A DNA stretch of 5,915 bases from assembly GCA_028698765.1 (NCBI GenBank), contig JAQVVW010000107.1, positions 1-5,915 on the forward strand. Direction: 5' to 3'. Positions within the stretch are counted from its first letter, which is position 1, and every line of letters starts with the position of its first letter. The translations under genes were made by a program, and so were the position numbers. The notes beneath the pieces were generated by a model, which searched no databases, was not told where the DNA came from, and saw nothing but the letters and a program-made list of their open reading frames with translations. Shown in pieces: positions 1 to 5,915 of the stretch. Origin of the DNA: Methanoculleus sp. (GTDB lineage Archaea; Halobacteriota; Methanomicrobia; Methanomicrobiales; Methanoculleaceae).

Positions 1-16
1 TATAACGGCAAACCGG

Positions 17-697
17 GTGAGTTTCGGAGTCGAAGGGCTGGACGCGATGCTCTCGGGGGGACTTCTCGAGAAGAGCATCTGCGCGATCGTCGGCACCTAC
101 GGCACCGGGAAGACGTCATTCGCTCTCCAGTTCGCATACGAAGGACTCTGCCGTGGCGAGAAGGTGATCTACATCAGCCTCGAAGAACGGGAGGAACTCC
201 TCCAGGCCACCATGGCGCAGAAAGGGTGGGACATGGAGGCCTTCGGCGACCGGTTCTACCTCCTCCGGCTGGACCCGACCGACTTCAATCTCGCGGTCAG
301 CAGCATCAAGAGCGAGCTCCCCGCTCTCATCGAGAGCACGGGAGCCTCGAGGGTGATCATCGACCCGATCTCTCTCTTCGAGGGGCTCTTCGAGGACGAG
401 GCCGAGAGGCGGCAGGAGATGTTCCGGCTCATCGAGGTGATGCGGGACGAAGACTGCACCCTTGTGCTGACGAGCGAGACCAGCCCGACAAATCAGTACG
501 GGAGCAGGTACGGCCTCGTGGAGTACCTGGCAGATACGGTGGTCCTCCTCAGGTATGTCCGCTCCCGGGGACTCACCGAGGTGTACCTGGTCCTCGAGGT
601 CGTGAAGATGCGCCGGTCGGCCCATTCCCGGGAGATCAAGCCGTTCGAGATCCTCCAGAACGAGATTGTGGTCTACTCGGAGGCAAGTCTGTTTTAG
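17..697 (+). CDS. KaiC-type RecA-fold ATPase, single domain (5' end uncertain)
   Basis: This is a single-domain member of the KaiC/RadA-like RecA-fold ATPase family, 226 aa from the GTG at 17. The family opening G-(V/I)-x-G-L-D is at residues 4-9, the Walker A motif GTYGTGKT at 26-33, the glutamate pair typical of KaiC catalysis at E56/E57, and the Walker B strand ending VIID at 113-116. The closing KaiC signature, with KMRRS then an I-K-P-F-E-I strand, is at about 197-212. It is a cytosolic ATP-binding protein; archaeal single-domain homologues are often tied to signalling or motility, but the partner cannot be told here. No kinase or receiver gene is visible. The frame stays open upstream of the GTG to base 2 (I-T-A-N-R), the Arg before the GTG fits the usual family N-terminus, and the 16 upstream bases show no ribosome binding site. 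The native start may therefore lie just beyond the window. The stop is TAG at 695-697. Confidence 0.86.
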   Translation: MSFGVEGLDAMLSGGLLEKSICAIVGTYGTGKTSFALQFAYEGLCRGEKVIYISLEEREELLQATMAQKGWDMEAFGDRFYLLRLDPTDFNLAVSSIKSELPALIESTGASRVIIDPISLFEGLFEDEAERRQEMFRLIEVMRDEDCTLVLTSETSPTNQYGSRYGLVEYLADTVVLLRYVRSRGLTEVYLVLEVVKMRRSAHSREIKPFEILQNEIVVYSEASLF

Positions 698-730
698 GTG
701 CGACGGGCCGAAGGGTGCGACGTTCCGAAG
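697..730. repeat. Two-copy 17-bp tandem repeat at the kaiC-like stop codon
   Basis: GGTGCGACGGGCCGAAG (697-713) is followed immediately by GGTGCGACGTTCCGAAG (714-730), matching at 15 of 17 positions. The only differences are GG versus TT at positions 10-11 of the unit. The first copy begins on the last base of the TAG stop codon. No clear third copy follows. The cause could be a slippage duplication; no function is evident. Confidence 0.75.
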
Positions 731-980
731 CACGACTGACCGGAGAGTGCAACGGATGGGACGTCTGGAGTTTGAGAAACCCGTTGGCTGGGAGCAGGAA
801 CTCAAGCACCGCCAGGTGCGCAGCCACCACGGTCCATTATCGGGATTCTATCCGCTTTGGCTTTACCTGCGAATCGCTCGTGGAATGCCCAAATACCTTC
901 AAATAAATATCAGATCATGCCAGGGTCCGGGCTCGAAGATGCCCGCCCATCGAAAAGCAGGAAACGGTCGGGAGGTCTTC
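698..980. other. Convergent intergenic gap without a convincing gene
   Basis: These 283 bases separate the 3' ends of the + strand kaiC-like gene and the - strand bofA-family gene. Open frames cross it on both strands, but none shows a recognisable protein motif or a good start signal, and they run on as shadows of the flanking genes. Contents seen: the 17-bp tandem repeat at the left edge, a small perfect hairpin GCACC-GCCA-GGTGC at 806-819, an AT-rich patch at 891-910, and a CGGGC/GCCCG hairpin at 928-945. No tRNA cloverleaf was found. A short non-coding RNA cannot be excluded. Confidence 0.6.
889..945 (-). terminator. Candidate terminator of the lonB-tldD-pmbA-bofA cluster
   Basis: Read on the - strand downstream of the bofA-family stop codon, a CGGGC/GCCCG stem with an 8-nt loop (928-945) is followed about 17 nt later by a T-rich run (complement of 891-910, reading ATATTTATTTGAAGGTATTT). 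Archaeal termination depends chiefly on T-rich tracts, so the tract is the more relevant part and the hairpin may be incidental. Its position right after the last gene of the cluster supports the call; the T-run is broken and therefore not a strong example. Confidence 0.4.
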
Positions 981-1244
981 TCAGATCGTGATCCCGAGAA
1001 GGTGGAGCAGCACCAGGACCAGGGCGCCGGGCAACCCTGCAAGAGCGCAGATGAGGATCGTCACCAGGTTGATCTGGATGTCGGGAGCGCCGAACCAGCT
1101 GAGGACGTCGAAGTAATTCAGAGCCCAGAGCGTGATGAGCCCGGCGACGGCGTTGATGACGAGCGTCATGGCCTTCTTCATGAGGTAGTAGAGCGCCGCA
1201 GCTATCGCGATCGCGAGAAGGATGGCAAGGATCTCTTCCATCAT
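981..1244 (-). CDS. BofA-family small integral membrane protein
   Basis: An 87-aa very hydrophobic protein matching the pro-sigma-K processing inhibitor BofA family in size and pattern. Visible signatures are the N-A-V-A-G-L segment at 31-36, the N-Y-F end of that helix at 43-45, I-N-L-V-T at 58-62 and the G-L-P-G turn at 70-73. Membrane segments are likely at about 4-22, 26-43 and 57-84, with a short polar loop (about 44-56) between the last two. In Bacillus BofA holds the intramembrane metalloprotease SpoIVFB inactive; archaea lack sporulation, so the archaeal role is unknown. Here the gene starts directly after the pmbA stop codon (TAGATG, no spacing), as the last gene of a cluster that otherwise encodes proteases, so a role in controlling or anchoring a membrane protease is an inference. 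A second ATG at 1241 could equally be the start, since the weak GGTAA site at about 1249-1253 suits either. Confidence 0.86.
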   Translation of the reverse strand: MMEEILAILLAIAIAAALYYLMKKAMTLVINAVAGLITLWALNYFDVLSWFGAPDIQINLVTILICALAGLPGALVLVLLHLLGITI

Positions 1245-2537
1245 CTATTTACCAATGATCTGCTGGTTATTTAACCGTATTGATGGAATCGTCAGCCGTC
1301 CGACGCGTCTTGAGTCATTTCCGAGCCCCCCGATACCCGCGAGCATCTCAAAGACGTTCCCGGAGAGCATCGCCGTCCGGATGGGTTCGACCGGTTCCCC
1401 GCCCTCCATCCAGAAGGGGTTCGAGATCTCCACTGAGAAGTCGCCGGAGAACGGGTTCGCGGTATGGGCGCCCACGACGTCGTGGATCCAGATTGCCCGC
1501 TCGTCGCCGGGCTCTTTTACCCGCGGGCCGTCGATGAAGAGGTTGTGCACGCCGATCCCGGGGCCTTCGCCCCCGGAACGGACGGCGCTCCCCGTGCTCC
1601 CCTCGCCGTAACGGTAACCGGTCTTGAGGTCGTAGGCGAACCGCATGAGCATCCCCTGCTCCACGAAGACCAGGCGGCGGGTCGGGACGCCTTCCGCATC
1701 GAAGGCCGTGCTCCCGAGGCCGGGGGCAAACGGGTCGTCGTAGACGGAGAGGCGCTCGTCGAAGACCTGCTCGCCGACCTTCTCCGCAAGGAACGACCGG
1801 CCGGCCTTCACGTTCCGCCCGGAGAGGGCCGGGAGGAGAACCTGCCCGAGGAGGCTTGCCGCCGCTATCGGGGAGAGGACGACGTCGTAGCGCCCGGTAT
1901 TTATATCACGGCCCCCGAGGGAGCGGGCGGCAAGCGAAGCAGCCTGTTCACCGACCGAACGGGCATCGATATCGGCGAGGAACGGGGAGGCGTCGAACTC
2001 GTAACCCGTGGACTGCTCCCGGATCGCTTCGAGGGAGACCGACGCCACCGTCCGGTCCATGCCGTAGAAGACGCCGTTCGAGTTCGCGACCGCGAGGTAC
2101 GACCGGGCGAGATCCGCGCCCCCGCCGACGACCTCCACCGGGTGCTCCGCGGCACCGGAGAGGAGTTCGCCGACCATTCGCGCCGCATCCTCCACCGCGA
2201 CGACGAGATTTTCGTCGTTTGCAGAAGGGGTGCCCGCGAGATCGGCCGGTTTCGGGAACCCGCCCCACTGCTGCGGGGTGGCGAGCCGGCCGCTCGCGAG
2301 CGCCGCGTCCAGGCATTCCTTCCACCGGTCGGGATCGCTCGTGGCCGAGAACCCGATCCGCCCGTCCTTGACCGTCCGGACGGCCATGCTCCAGGCTTCC
2401 GACTCCTCGGCGTTCCCGAGGACTCCCTTCTTGATCTCGGTGGCGACGCTCAGTCCCCGGGCGTAGAAGACCTCGACCTCGTCCGCCCGGCGTTCGCCCT
2501 CCCGGAGAATCCTCTCGATCAGGTCATCGCCGTTCAT
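1245..2537 (-). CDS. pmbA: TldE/PmbA, non-catalytic subunit of the TldD-TldE metalloprotease
   Basis: A 430-aa protein of the PmbA/TldD superfamily, close to the usual length of about 430-450 aa. Family landmarks are the D-P-F-A-P-G-L-G-S-T-A-F-D block with E-G-V-P-T-R-R after it (268-288), and G-A-H-T-A-N-P-F-S-G-D-F-S-V-E (356-370), which marks PmbA/TldE rather than TldD. The HExxxH zinc motif and the C-terminal zinc cysteine of TldD are absent, as expected for this subunit. In E. coli TldE pairs with TldD to form a hollow heterodimer that cleaves unfolded peptides, such as the microcin B17 precursor and the antitoxin CcdA; a general peptide-clearing role in the cytosol is likely here. The start codon overlaps the tldD stop (ATGA, 2537-2534), a sign of translational coupling and equal subunit supply. 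No strong Shine-Dalgarno site precedes the ATG, which also fits reinitiation. The stop is TAG at 1247-1245. Confidence 0.94.
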   Translation of the reverse strand: MNGDDLIERILREGERRADEVEVFYARGLSVATEIKKGVLGNAEESEAWSMAVRTVKDGRIGFSATSDPDRWKECLDAALASGRLATPQQWGGFPKPADLAGTPSANDENLVVAVEDAARMVGELLSGAAEHPVEVVGGGADLARSYLAVANSNGVFYGMDRTVASVSLEAIREQSTGYEFDASPFLADIDARSVGEQAASLAARSLGGRDINTGRYDVVLSPIAAASLLGQVLLPALSGRNVKAGRSFLAEKVGEQVFDERLSVYDDPFAPGLGSTAFDAEGVPTRRLVFVEQGMLMRFAYDLKTGYRYGEGSTGSAVRSGGEGPGIGVHNLFIDGPRVKEPGDERAIWIHDVVGAHTANPFSGDFSVEISNPFWMEGGEPVEPIRTAMLSGNVFEMLAGIGGLGNDSRRVGRLTIPSIRLNNQQIIGK

Positions 2538-3862
2538 TCGCCGCGCCCCCCGATGGTTGCGCCCTCGAGCAGGAGGTGGGGCGCGCCGTCGCTGACCGGG
2601 ACGCTCTGCCCGCCTTTGCCGCAGTATCCCGGGCTCATCTTCCGGTCGTTCCCGACGAGGGCGATGTTATGCAGCGTCGAGAGGATCTCGCCCGAGAGCG
2701 AGACGTCCCGGACCATACCGGCCTTCTCACCGTTTTCGATGAGGTAGCCGTACTCCGCGTTGAACTGGAAGACGCCGCGGCCGGGGTCGACCTGCCCGCC
2801 CCGGGATCCAATCAGCAGGATGCCGTCCCGGCACTCCTCGAGGATCTCGTCGTAGGTCGCGTCGCCGTTCTCGATGAAGGTGTTGCTCATCCGGACGATC
2901 GGCGGCGCCCCGTGCTCCGACCGGGCGTGGCCGGGAACCCCGTTCCCGACCGCCGCAAGGGTCTCGCGATTGTGGAGATAAGAGGAAAGGATGCCGTCGC
3001 GGACGATCTCCGTGCGCTCTACCGCGACGCCCTCGGCGTCGACAGGCATGAACCCGAACTCGTGAAGCGTGGGGTCATCGACGATGACCAGTCCCGCACA
3101 GCCGATCCGCTCGCCGATCTTCCCCCCGAGAACCGATGCACCTTCGCGGACGAGGTCGCCCTCGCTCGCATGGCCGACCGCCTCGTGGGTGAAGACCCCC
3201 GCAAGCTCCGGGTCGAGCACCGCCCGTTTCGTCCCGCCTTTCGGGATCTTCGCGGCGAGGAGCGAGACCGCGACCTCGCCCGCCTTCCGGCCGAGATCCT
3301 GCTTGCCGCGGAGGTTGAACCCGGTGATGATGTGATCGCGTTCGCTCCCCATCTGCATAACGCCGTTTCTGGAAGCGATGGCGATGACCGAGAACCCGGA
3401 CCGGACGGCCTCGTAGGAGTACTCGTTCCCGCTCGAGTCCAGGAACCGGACGGAGTCGATCCCTTCTGTGTAGCGCGCCCGGGTGTTTCCCACCCCCGGC
3501 ACGCGTGCCGCCGATTCGATCCCGGCAAGCAGCCGAGTCTTCTCCTCAAGATCGACCTCCCGGGGGTCCTCCCCGAGAGGAGGAACCGGGAGCACGCCGC
3601 GCGGCGCGTCGGCAAGGTCGAGATTGTCCTCCGTGACCGCGGCGAGGCGCGATGCCGCCTCGACGAGGCTCTCCACCTCGCGTCTCGAGTCGAGATCGAC
3701 GTGATCGCGGGTGAGGATGCCCCATCCTTTCGGTCCGAGGACCCGGACCACGGCTTTGTCAAAAAATGAGGTGCCCGCGGACTCGACCACCCCGTTGTCG
3801 ATATCGACCAGGGTGATCTCGCCGCGTACGCACCGGATATCGTAGTATCTCACTTCAGCCAT
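2534..3862 (-). CDS. tldD: TldD, zinc metalloprotease catalytic subunit
   Basis: A 442-aa TldD-type peptidase. The zinc-binding and catalytic motif HEAVGH (HExxxH) lies at 226-231 and is followed by E-G-D at 234-236, the usual family context. A C-terminal Y-C-G-K-G-G-Q segment at 413-419 carries the conserved cysteine (C414) that serves as further zinc ligand. The block F-M-P-V-D-A-E-G-V (271-279) and the N-terminal Y-Y-D-I-R-C (6-11) are also typical. Known homologues form a TldD-TldE heterodimer that threads unfolded peptides into a closed chamber and cuts them without ATP. All the expected catalytic residues are present, so the enzyme should be active. The ATG at 3862 lies 6 nt after the lonB stop, and the N-terminus fits the family, which supports this start; the ribosome site must sit in the end of lonB and is weak (GGTCTGAT). 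The stop overlaps the pmbA start by 4 nt. Confidence 0.95.
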   Translation of the reverse strand: MAEVRYYDIRCVRGEITLVDIDNGVVESAGTSFFDKAVVRVLGPKGWGILTRDHVDLDSRREVESLVEAASRLAAVTEDNLDLADAPRGVLPVPPLGEDPREVDLEEKTRLLAGIESAARVPGVGNTRARYTEGIDSVRFLDSSGNEYSYEAVRSGFSVIAIASRNGVMQMGSERDHIITGFNLRGKQDLGRKAGEVAVSLLAAKIPKGGTKRAVLDPELAGVFTHEAVGHASEGDLVREGASVLGGKIGERIGCAGLVIVDDPTLHEFGFMPVDAEGVAVERTEIVRDGILSSYLHNRETLAAVGNGVPGHARSEHGAPPIVRMSNTFIENGDATYDEILEECRDGILLIGSRGGQVDPGRGVFQFNAEYGYLIENGEKAGMVRDVSLSGEILSTLHNIALVGNDRKMSPGYCGKGGQSVPVSDGAPHLLLEGATIGGRGE

Positions 3863-3868
3863 AAGGCA

Positions 3869-5806
3869 TCAGACCACAGAGCGCCCGGCGTTCGGGTCAA
3901 AGATGGTGGTCGGGTTGACCGCCAGTTTCCGCAGCTTCGATATGAATCCTTCGCGGTTCTCGGGGACGAGCGCGTTCTCGAGGACCTCGTCGATGTGGTC
4001 GACCGGCACCACCTCGACCATCTCGCGGTAGCGCTCCTCGATCAGGACGTCGTCTAAGTTCGACCGCGGGATGATCACCGTCTTGATCCCGGCTTTTGCC
4101 GCCGCCTCGATCTTGTAGGTGACCCCGCCGATGGGGAGAACGTCGCCCCTGACCGAGAGCGAGCCCGTCATCGCGACGTCCTGGCGCACCGGGATGTTCT
4201 CGATGGCGCTGATCACCGCCGTCGCGACAGTCACGGAGGCCGAATCGCCCTCGACACCGCCGTAGGTGCCGATGAACTGGACGTGGATGTCCATGTTCCG
4301 GATGTCCTTTCCCGTGAACTTCTTGATCAGGGCGCTGACGTTCGTGATCGACTCTTTGGCGATATCCTGGAGCATACCGGTCGCAATCACCGTGCCGGTC
4401 GCCCCCTGGCTCGGTGTCACCTCGGCCATCACCGGGAGGATCGAGCCTGAGTCGCTCCCCATCACCGCAAGCCCGTTCACCCGTCCTACCTGGGTGCCTT
4501 CCACGACGGCGAGGTCGTAGTCGCGGGTCCGCCGGATGTACTCGTCGGAGATCTGGTCTTCGATCGAACGGGAGGTCGATTTCGCGGCGAGGACGTGCCT
4601 GGCCGTGGTGATCTCCGCACCCTCCTGCCGGGCGAGGTCGCCCGCCACCCGGATCAGCCCGCCCATGTCACGGAGTTTCAGGGTCAGGTGACCCTTCCGG
4701 TTCGAGCGGCGCCGGGCCTCGCGGAGCACCTCGAGCATGGCCGCGCGGTCGAAGTGGGGGATCTTTCCGTCGTTCTTGACCTCCTGCGCGATGAACCGGA
4801 GGAACTTCTTCCGGTTCTCGGGGGTGTCCTCCATCGTCTCGCGCATGTAGACCTCGTAGCCGTAGCCCCGGATACGCGACCGGAGCGCCGGGTGCATCCC
4901 CTGGACGGCATCGAGGTTGCCTGCCGCGATCATCACGAACCGGCAGGGAACCGGCTCCGTCCGGACCATCGCACCGCTCGAACGCTCGCTCTGGCCGGTG
5001 ATCGGGAAGGTGCCCTCCTGGAGCGCGGTCAGCAGGTTCTGCTGGGAGTGGGGGGTGAGGGTGTTGATCTCGTCAATGAAGAGCACCCCCCCGTGCGCCT
5101 TATGGATCGCCCCTCCCTCGACACGGTCGTGGGACGGAGTCTCAAGCCCGCCGCTCTGGAAAGGGTCGTGCCGGACGTCGCCGAGCAGGGCGCCCGCGTG
5201 CGAACCGGTGGCGTCGATGAAGGGCGCCGTGACGTTCTGGTCGTGGGATATCAGGAGCTTCGGGACCATCGCCTCCTCGCGGGGCATCGAGTACTTCAGC
5301 GCCATGAAGACGAATGCGGCGGCGATGATGCCCATCAGCCACTGGTAGGTGATGATCGCGTAGCCGATGATACCGATGATGAGGAGCATGATGAGGGTGC
5401 TCCTCATCTGGATCTTCTTCCTCGCTTCCACTTTGTGGGCGTTCACGATCTGCTTGCCGCGGCTCGCCGGGACAGTCCGGATGATGGGGGTGTTGTTGTC
5501 CTCGGGGTTCGGGTAGACCAGGATGTCCTGCAGTTCCTCTTTCGGGAGAAGCTCGGCCATCGCCTTCGCCAGCATCGATTTGCCGGTTCCGGGGGTGCCG
5601 ATCATCATCACGTGCCTGCGCTGGACGGCGGCTTTCCGGATCACCTCGACGGCGTGCTCCTGACCGATGACCTGATCGATGAGATTCGGGGGTACGTCGA
5701 TATCTGACGATGCGTTCATCTCAAGGCCGGAAAAGACCTCCGTCTCCTCCAGTTCGTCGTTCGTGAGATCAATGTTGGGAATTTCTGGTGTTTGCGTCGA
5801 ATCCAT
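3869..5806 (-). CDS. lonB: Archaeal LonB, membrane-anchored ATP-dependent Ser/Lys protease
   Basis: A 645-aa archaeal Lon from the ATG at 5806. In order: an acidic N-terminal tail (about 1-35), the AAA+ domain with Walker A GTPGTGKS at 70-77, an inserted pair of membrane helices (about 137-154 and 157-172) with a basic stretch just before them, Walker B with D245/E246, sensor-1 N297 and arginine-finger candidates R309-R313, then the C-terminal protease domain. The nucleophile is S522 in G-G-V-E-G-D-S-A-S and the partner is K565 in V-T-Y-K-I-E-A; their 43-residue spacing equals that of E. coli Lon (S679/K722). LonB is the main membrane-side quality-control protease of archaea and lacks the large N domain of bacterial Lon. 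An in-frame ATG at 5854 would add 16 residues, but it lies in the BRE/TATA promoter region, whereas the ATG at 5806 has an AGAGGT site 10 nt upstream. It is the first gene of the cluster, 6 nt from tldD. Confidence 0.97.
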   Translation of the reverse strand: MDSTQTPEIPNIDLTNDELEETEVFSGLEMNASSDIDVPPNLIDQVIGQEHAVEVIRKAAVQRRHVMMIGTPGTGKSMLAKAMAELLPKEELQDILVYPNPEDNNTPIIRTVPASRGKQIVNAHKVEARKKIQMRSTLIMLLIIGIIGYAIITYQWLMGIIAAAFVFMALKYSMPREEAMVPKLLISHDQNVTAPFIDATGSHAGALLGDVRHDPFQSGGLETPSHDRVEGGAIHKAHGGVLFIDEINTLTPHSQQNLLTALQEGTFPITGQSERSSGAMVRTEPVPCRFVMIAAGNLDAVQGMHPALRSRIRGYGYEVYMRETMEDTPENRKKFLRFIAQEVKNDGKIPHFDRAAMLEVLREARRRSNRKGHLTLKLRDMGGLIRVAGDLARQEGAEITTARHVLAAKSTSRSIEDQISDEYIRRTRDYDLAVVEGTQVGRVNGLAVMGSDSGSILPVMAEVTPSQGATGTVIATGMLQDIAKESITNVSALIKKFTGKDIRNMDIHVQFIGTYGGVEGDSASVTVATAVISAIENIPVRQDVAMTGSLSVRGDVLPIGGVTYKIEAAAKAGIKTVIIPRSNLDDVLIEERYREMVEVVPVDHIDEVLENALVPENREGFISKLRKLAVNPTTIFDPNAGRSVV

Positions 5807-5816
5807 CGTCGAGTTT

Positions 5817-5822
5817 ACCTCT
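5817..5822 (-). promoter_or_regulatory. Shine-Dalgarno-like site deciding the lonB start
   Basis: AGAGGT on the - strand, followed by AA, resembles the archaeal consensus GGAGGTGA. It ends 10 nt before the ATG at 5806, a slightly long spacing, and lies 30 nt inside the coding stretch that a start at 5854 would imply. It supports the downstream ATG. If transcription starts about 26 nt from the TATA centre (near 5815), the site would be at or just outside the 5' end of the mRNA, so its use is not certain. Confidence 0.5.
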
Positions 5823-5836
5823 TTGCTGCACTGGTA

Positions 5837-5853
5837 CTTATATAATTTATTCA
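5837..5853 (-). promoter_or_regulatory. BRE/TATA promoter of the lonB cluster
   Basis: On the - strand the sequence TGAATAAATTATATAAG holds a TATA box (TTATATAA, 5838-5845) preceded by AATAAA, which fits the archaeal BRE consensus RNWAAW. The predicted transcription start, about 24-27 nt downstream, falls near 5814-5818, giving a very short leader of about 8-12 nt before the ATG at 5806. No other promoter-like site is evident inside the four-gene cluster, so this is the probable promoter for all four. Confidence 0.7.
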
Positions 5854-5887
5854 TCCTCGTTCAAATACTTTCTAGCAAAGGTGTTTC

Positions 5888-5915
5888 ATGAGAATAATCA
5901 GTACAGAACGGTCCC
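5888..5915 (+). CDS. Possible start of a divergent gene, cut by the window edge
   Basis: An ATG at 5888 opens a frame (M-R-I-I-S-T-E-R-S) that remains open to the end of the window, and AGGTG at 5879-5883 could be its ribosome site, though the 4-nt spacing is short. The palindromic TATA box at 5838-5845 would place a + strand start near 5867, giving a leader of about 20 nt that includes this site. Only nine codons are visible, and two - strand frames are also open from the edge for a similar length, so this is a tentative call with no product assignable. Confidence 0.22.

Noticed and set aside
806..819. Hairpin GCACC-GCCA-GGTGC as terminator of the kaiC-like gene
   Set aside because: It is over 100 bases past the stop and not followed by a T-rich tract.
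698..980. tRNA or other structured RNA in the convergent gap
   Set aside because: No cloverleaf arms, TTCGA-type T-loop or other known RNA pattern could be assembled by eye.
666..1274. 202-codon open frame on the + strand across the convergent gap and bofA
   Set aside because: Overlaps the end of the kaiC-like gene and all of the bofA-family gene; the product has no motif and its second half is a charged shadow of a hydrophobic membrane protein.
1245..2537. Possible loss of the catalytic motif in PmbA
   Set aside because: Absence of HExxxH is normal for the TldE/PmbA subunit; the zinc site is supplied by TldD.
1464..2747. 427-codon open frame on the + strand opposite pmbA and the end of tldD
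   Set aside because: It lies antisense to two clear family members, spans their junction, is rich in Arg, Gly, Pro and Asp as expected from GC-rich shadow frames, and shows no recognisable motif.
2576..3769. 397-codon open frame on the + strand opposite tldD
   Set aside because: Antisense to tldD with its intact HExxxH motif; composition is that of a GC-rich shadow and no domain is recognisable.
4595..5707. 370-codon open frame on the + strand opposite lonB
   Set aside because: Antisense to lonB, His/Asp/Arg-rich low-complexity composition, no motif and no start signal.

Overview
The window looks like chromosomal DNA of a methanogenic archaeon, most likely a GC-rich member of the Methanomicrobiales (Methanoculleus-like). 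This is inferred from gene content and signals: an archaeal membrane-anchored LonB protease, an archaeal single-domain KaiC-type ATPase, a BRE/TATA promoter ahead of lonB, Shine-Dalgarno-like sites of GGAGGTGA type, and GC-rich genes separated by AT-rich gaps. The genus cannot be fixed without a database search.

Layout. A KaiC-type ATPase gene runs on the + strand at the left edge (17-697); its true start may lie just outside the window. A 283-bp convergent gap follows (698-980). It opens with a 17-bp tandem repeat that starts on the last base of the kaiC-like stop codon, and it ends with a hairpin plus T-rich stretch that could terminate transcription from the other strand. The rest of the window is a tight four-gene cluster on the - strand, read from right to left: lonB (5806-3869), tldD (3862-2534), pmbA/tldE (2537-1245) and a small bofA-family membrane gene (1244-981). 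Junctions are 6 nt, a 4-nt ATGA overlap and 0 nt, so co-transcription and translational coupling are very likely. The promoter sits just upstream of lonB at about 5837-5853. The AT-rich right edge (5855-5915) may carry the first codons of a divergent + strand gene, but only weak evidence supports it.

How the genes fit together. Three of the four cluster genes encode protease subunits. LonB is an ATP-dependent Ser/Lys protease held at the cytoplasmic face of the membrane. TldD and its metal-less partner TldE form an ATP-independent metalloprotease that finishes unfolded peptides. The fourth gene is a BofA-family membrane protein; in Bacillus, BofA inhibits an intramembrane metalloprotease. The cluster therefore looks like a protein quality-control operon with a possible membrane-bound regulator or scaffold. 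The BofA link is the least understood part and the most interesting lead here. All catalytic motifs looked for in LonB and TldD are intact, and no frameshift, insertion sequence, CRISPR array, tRNA or rRNA was seen.
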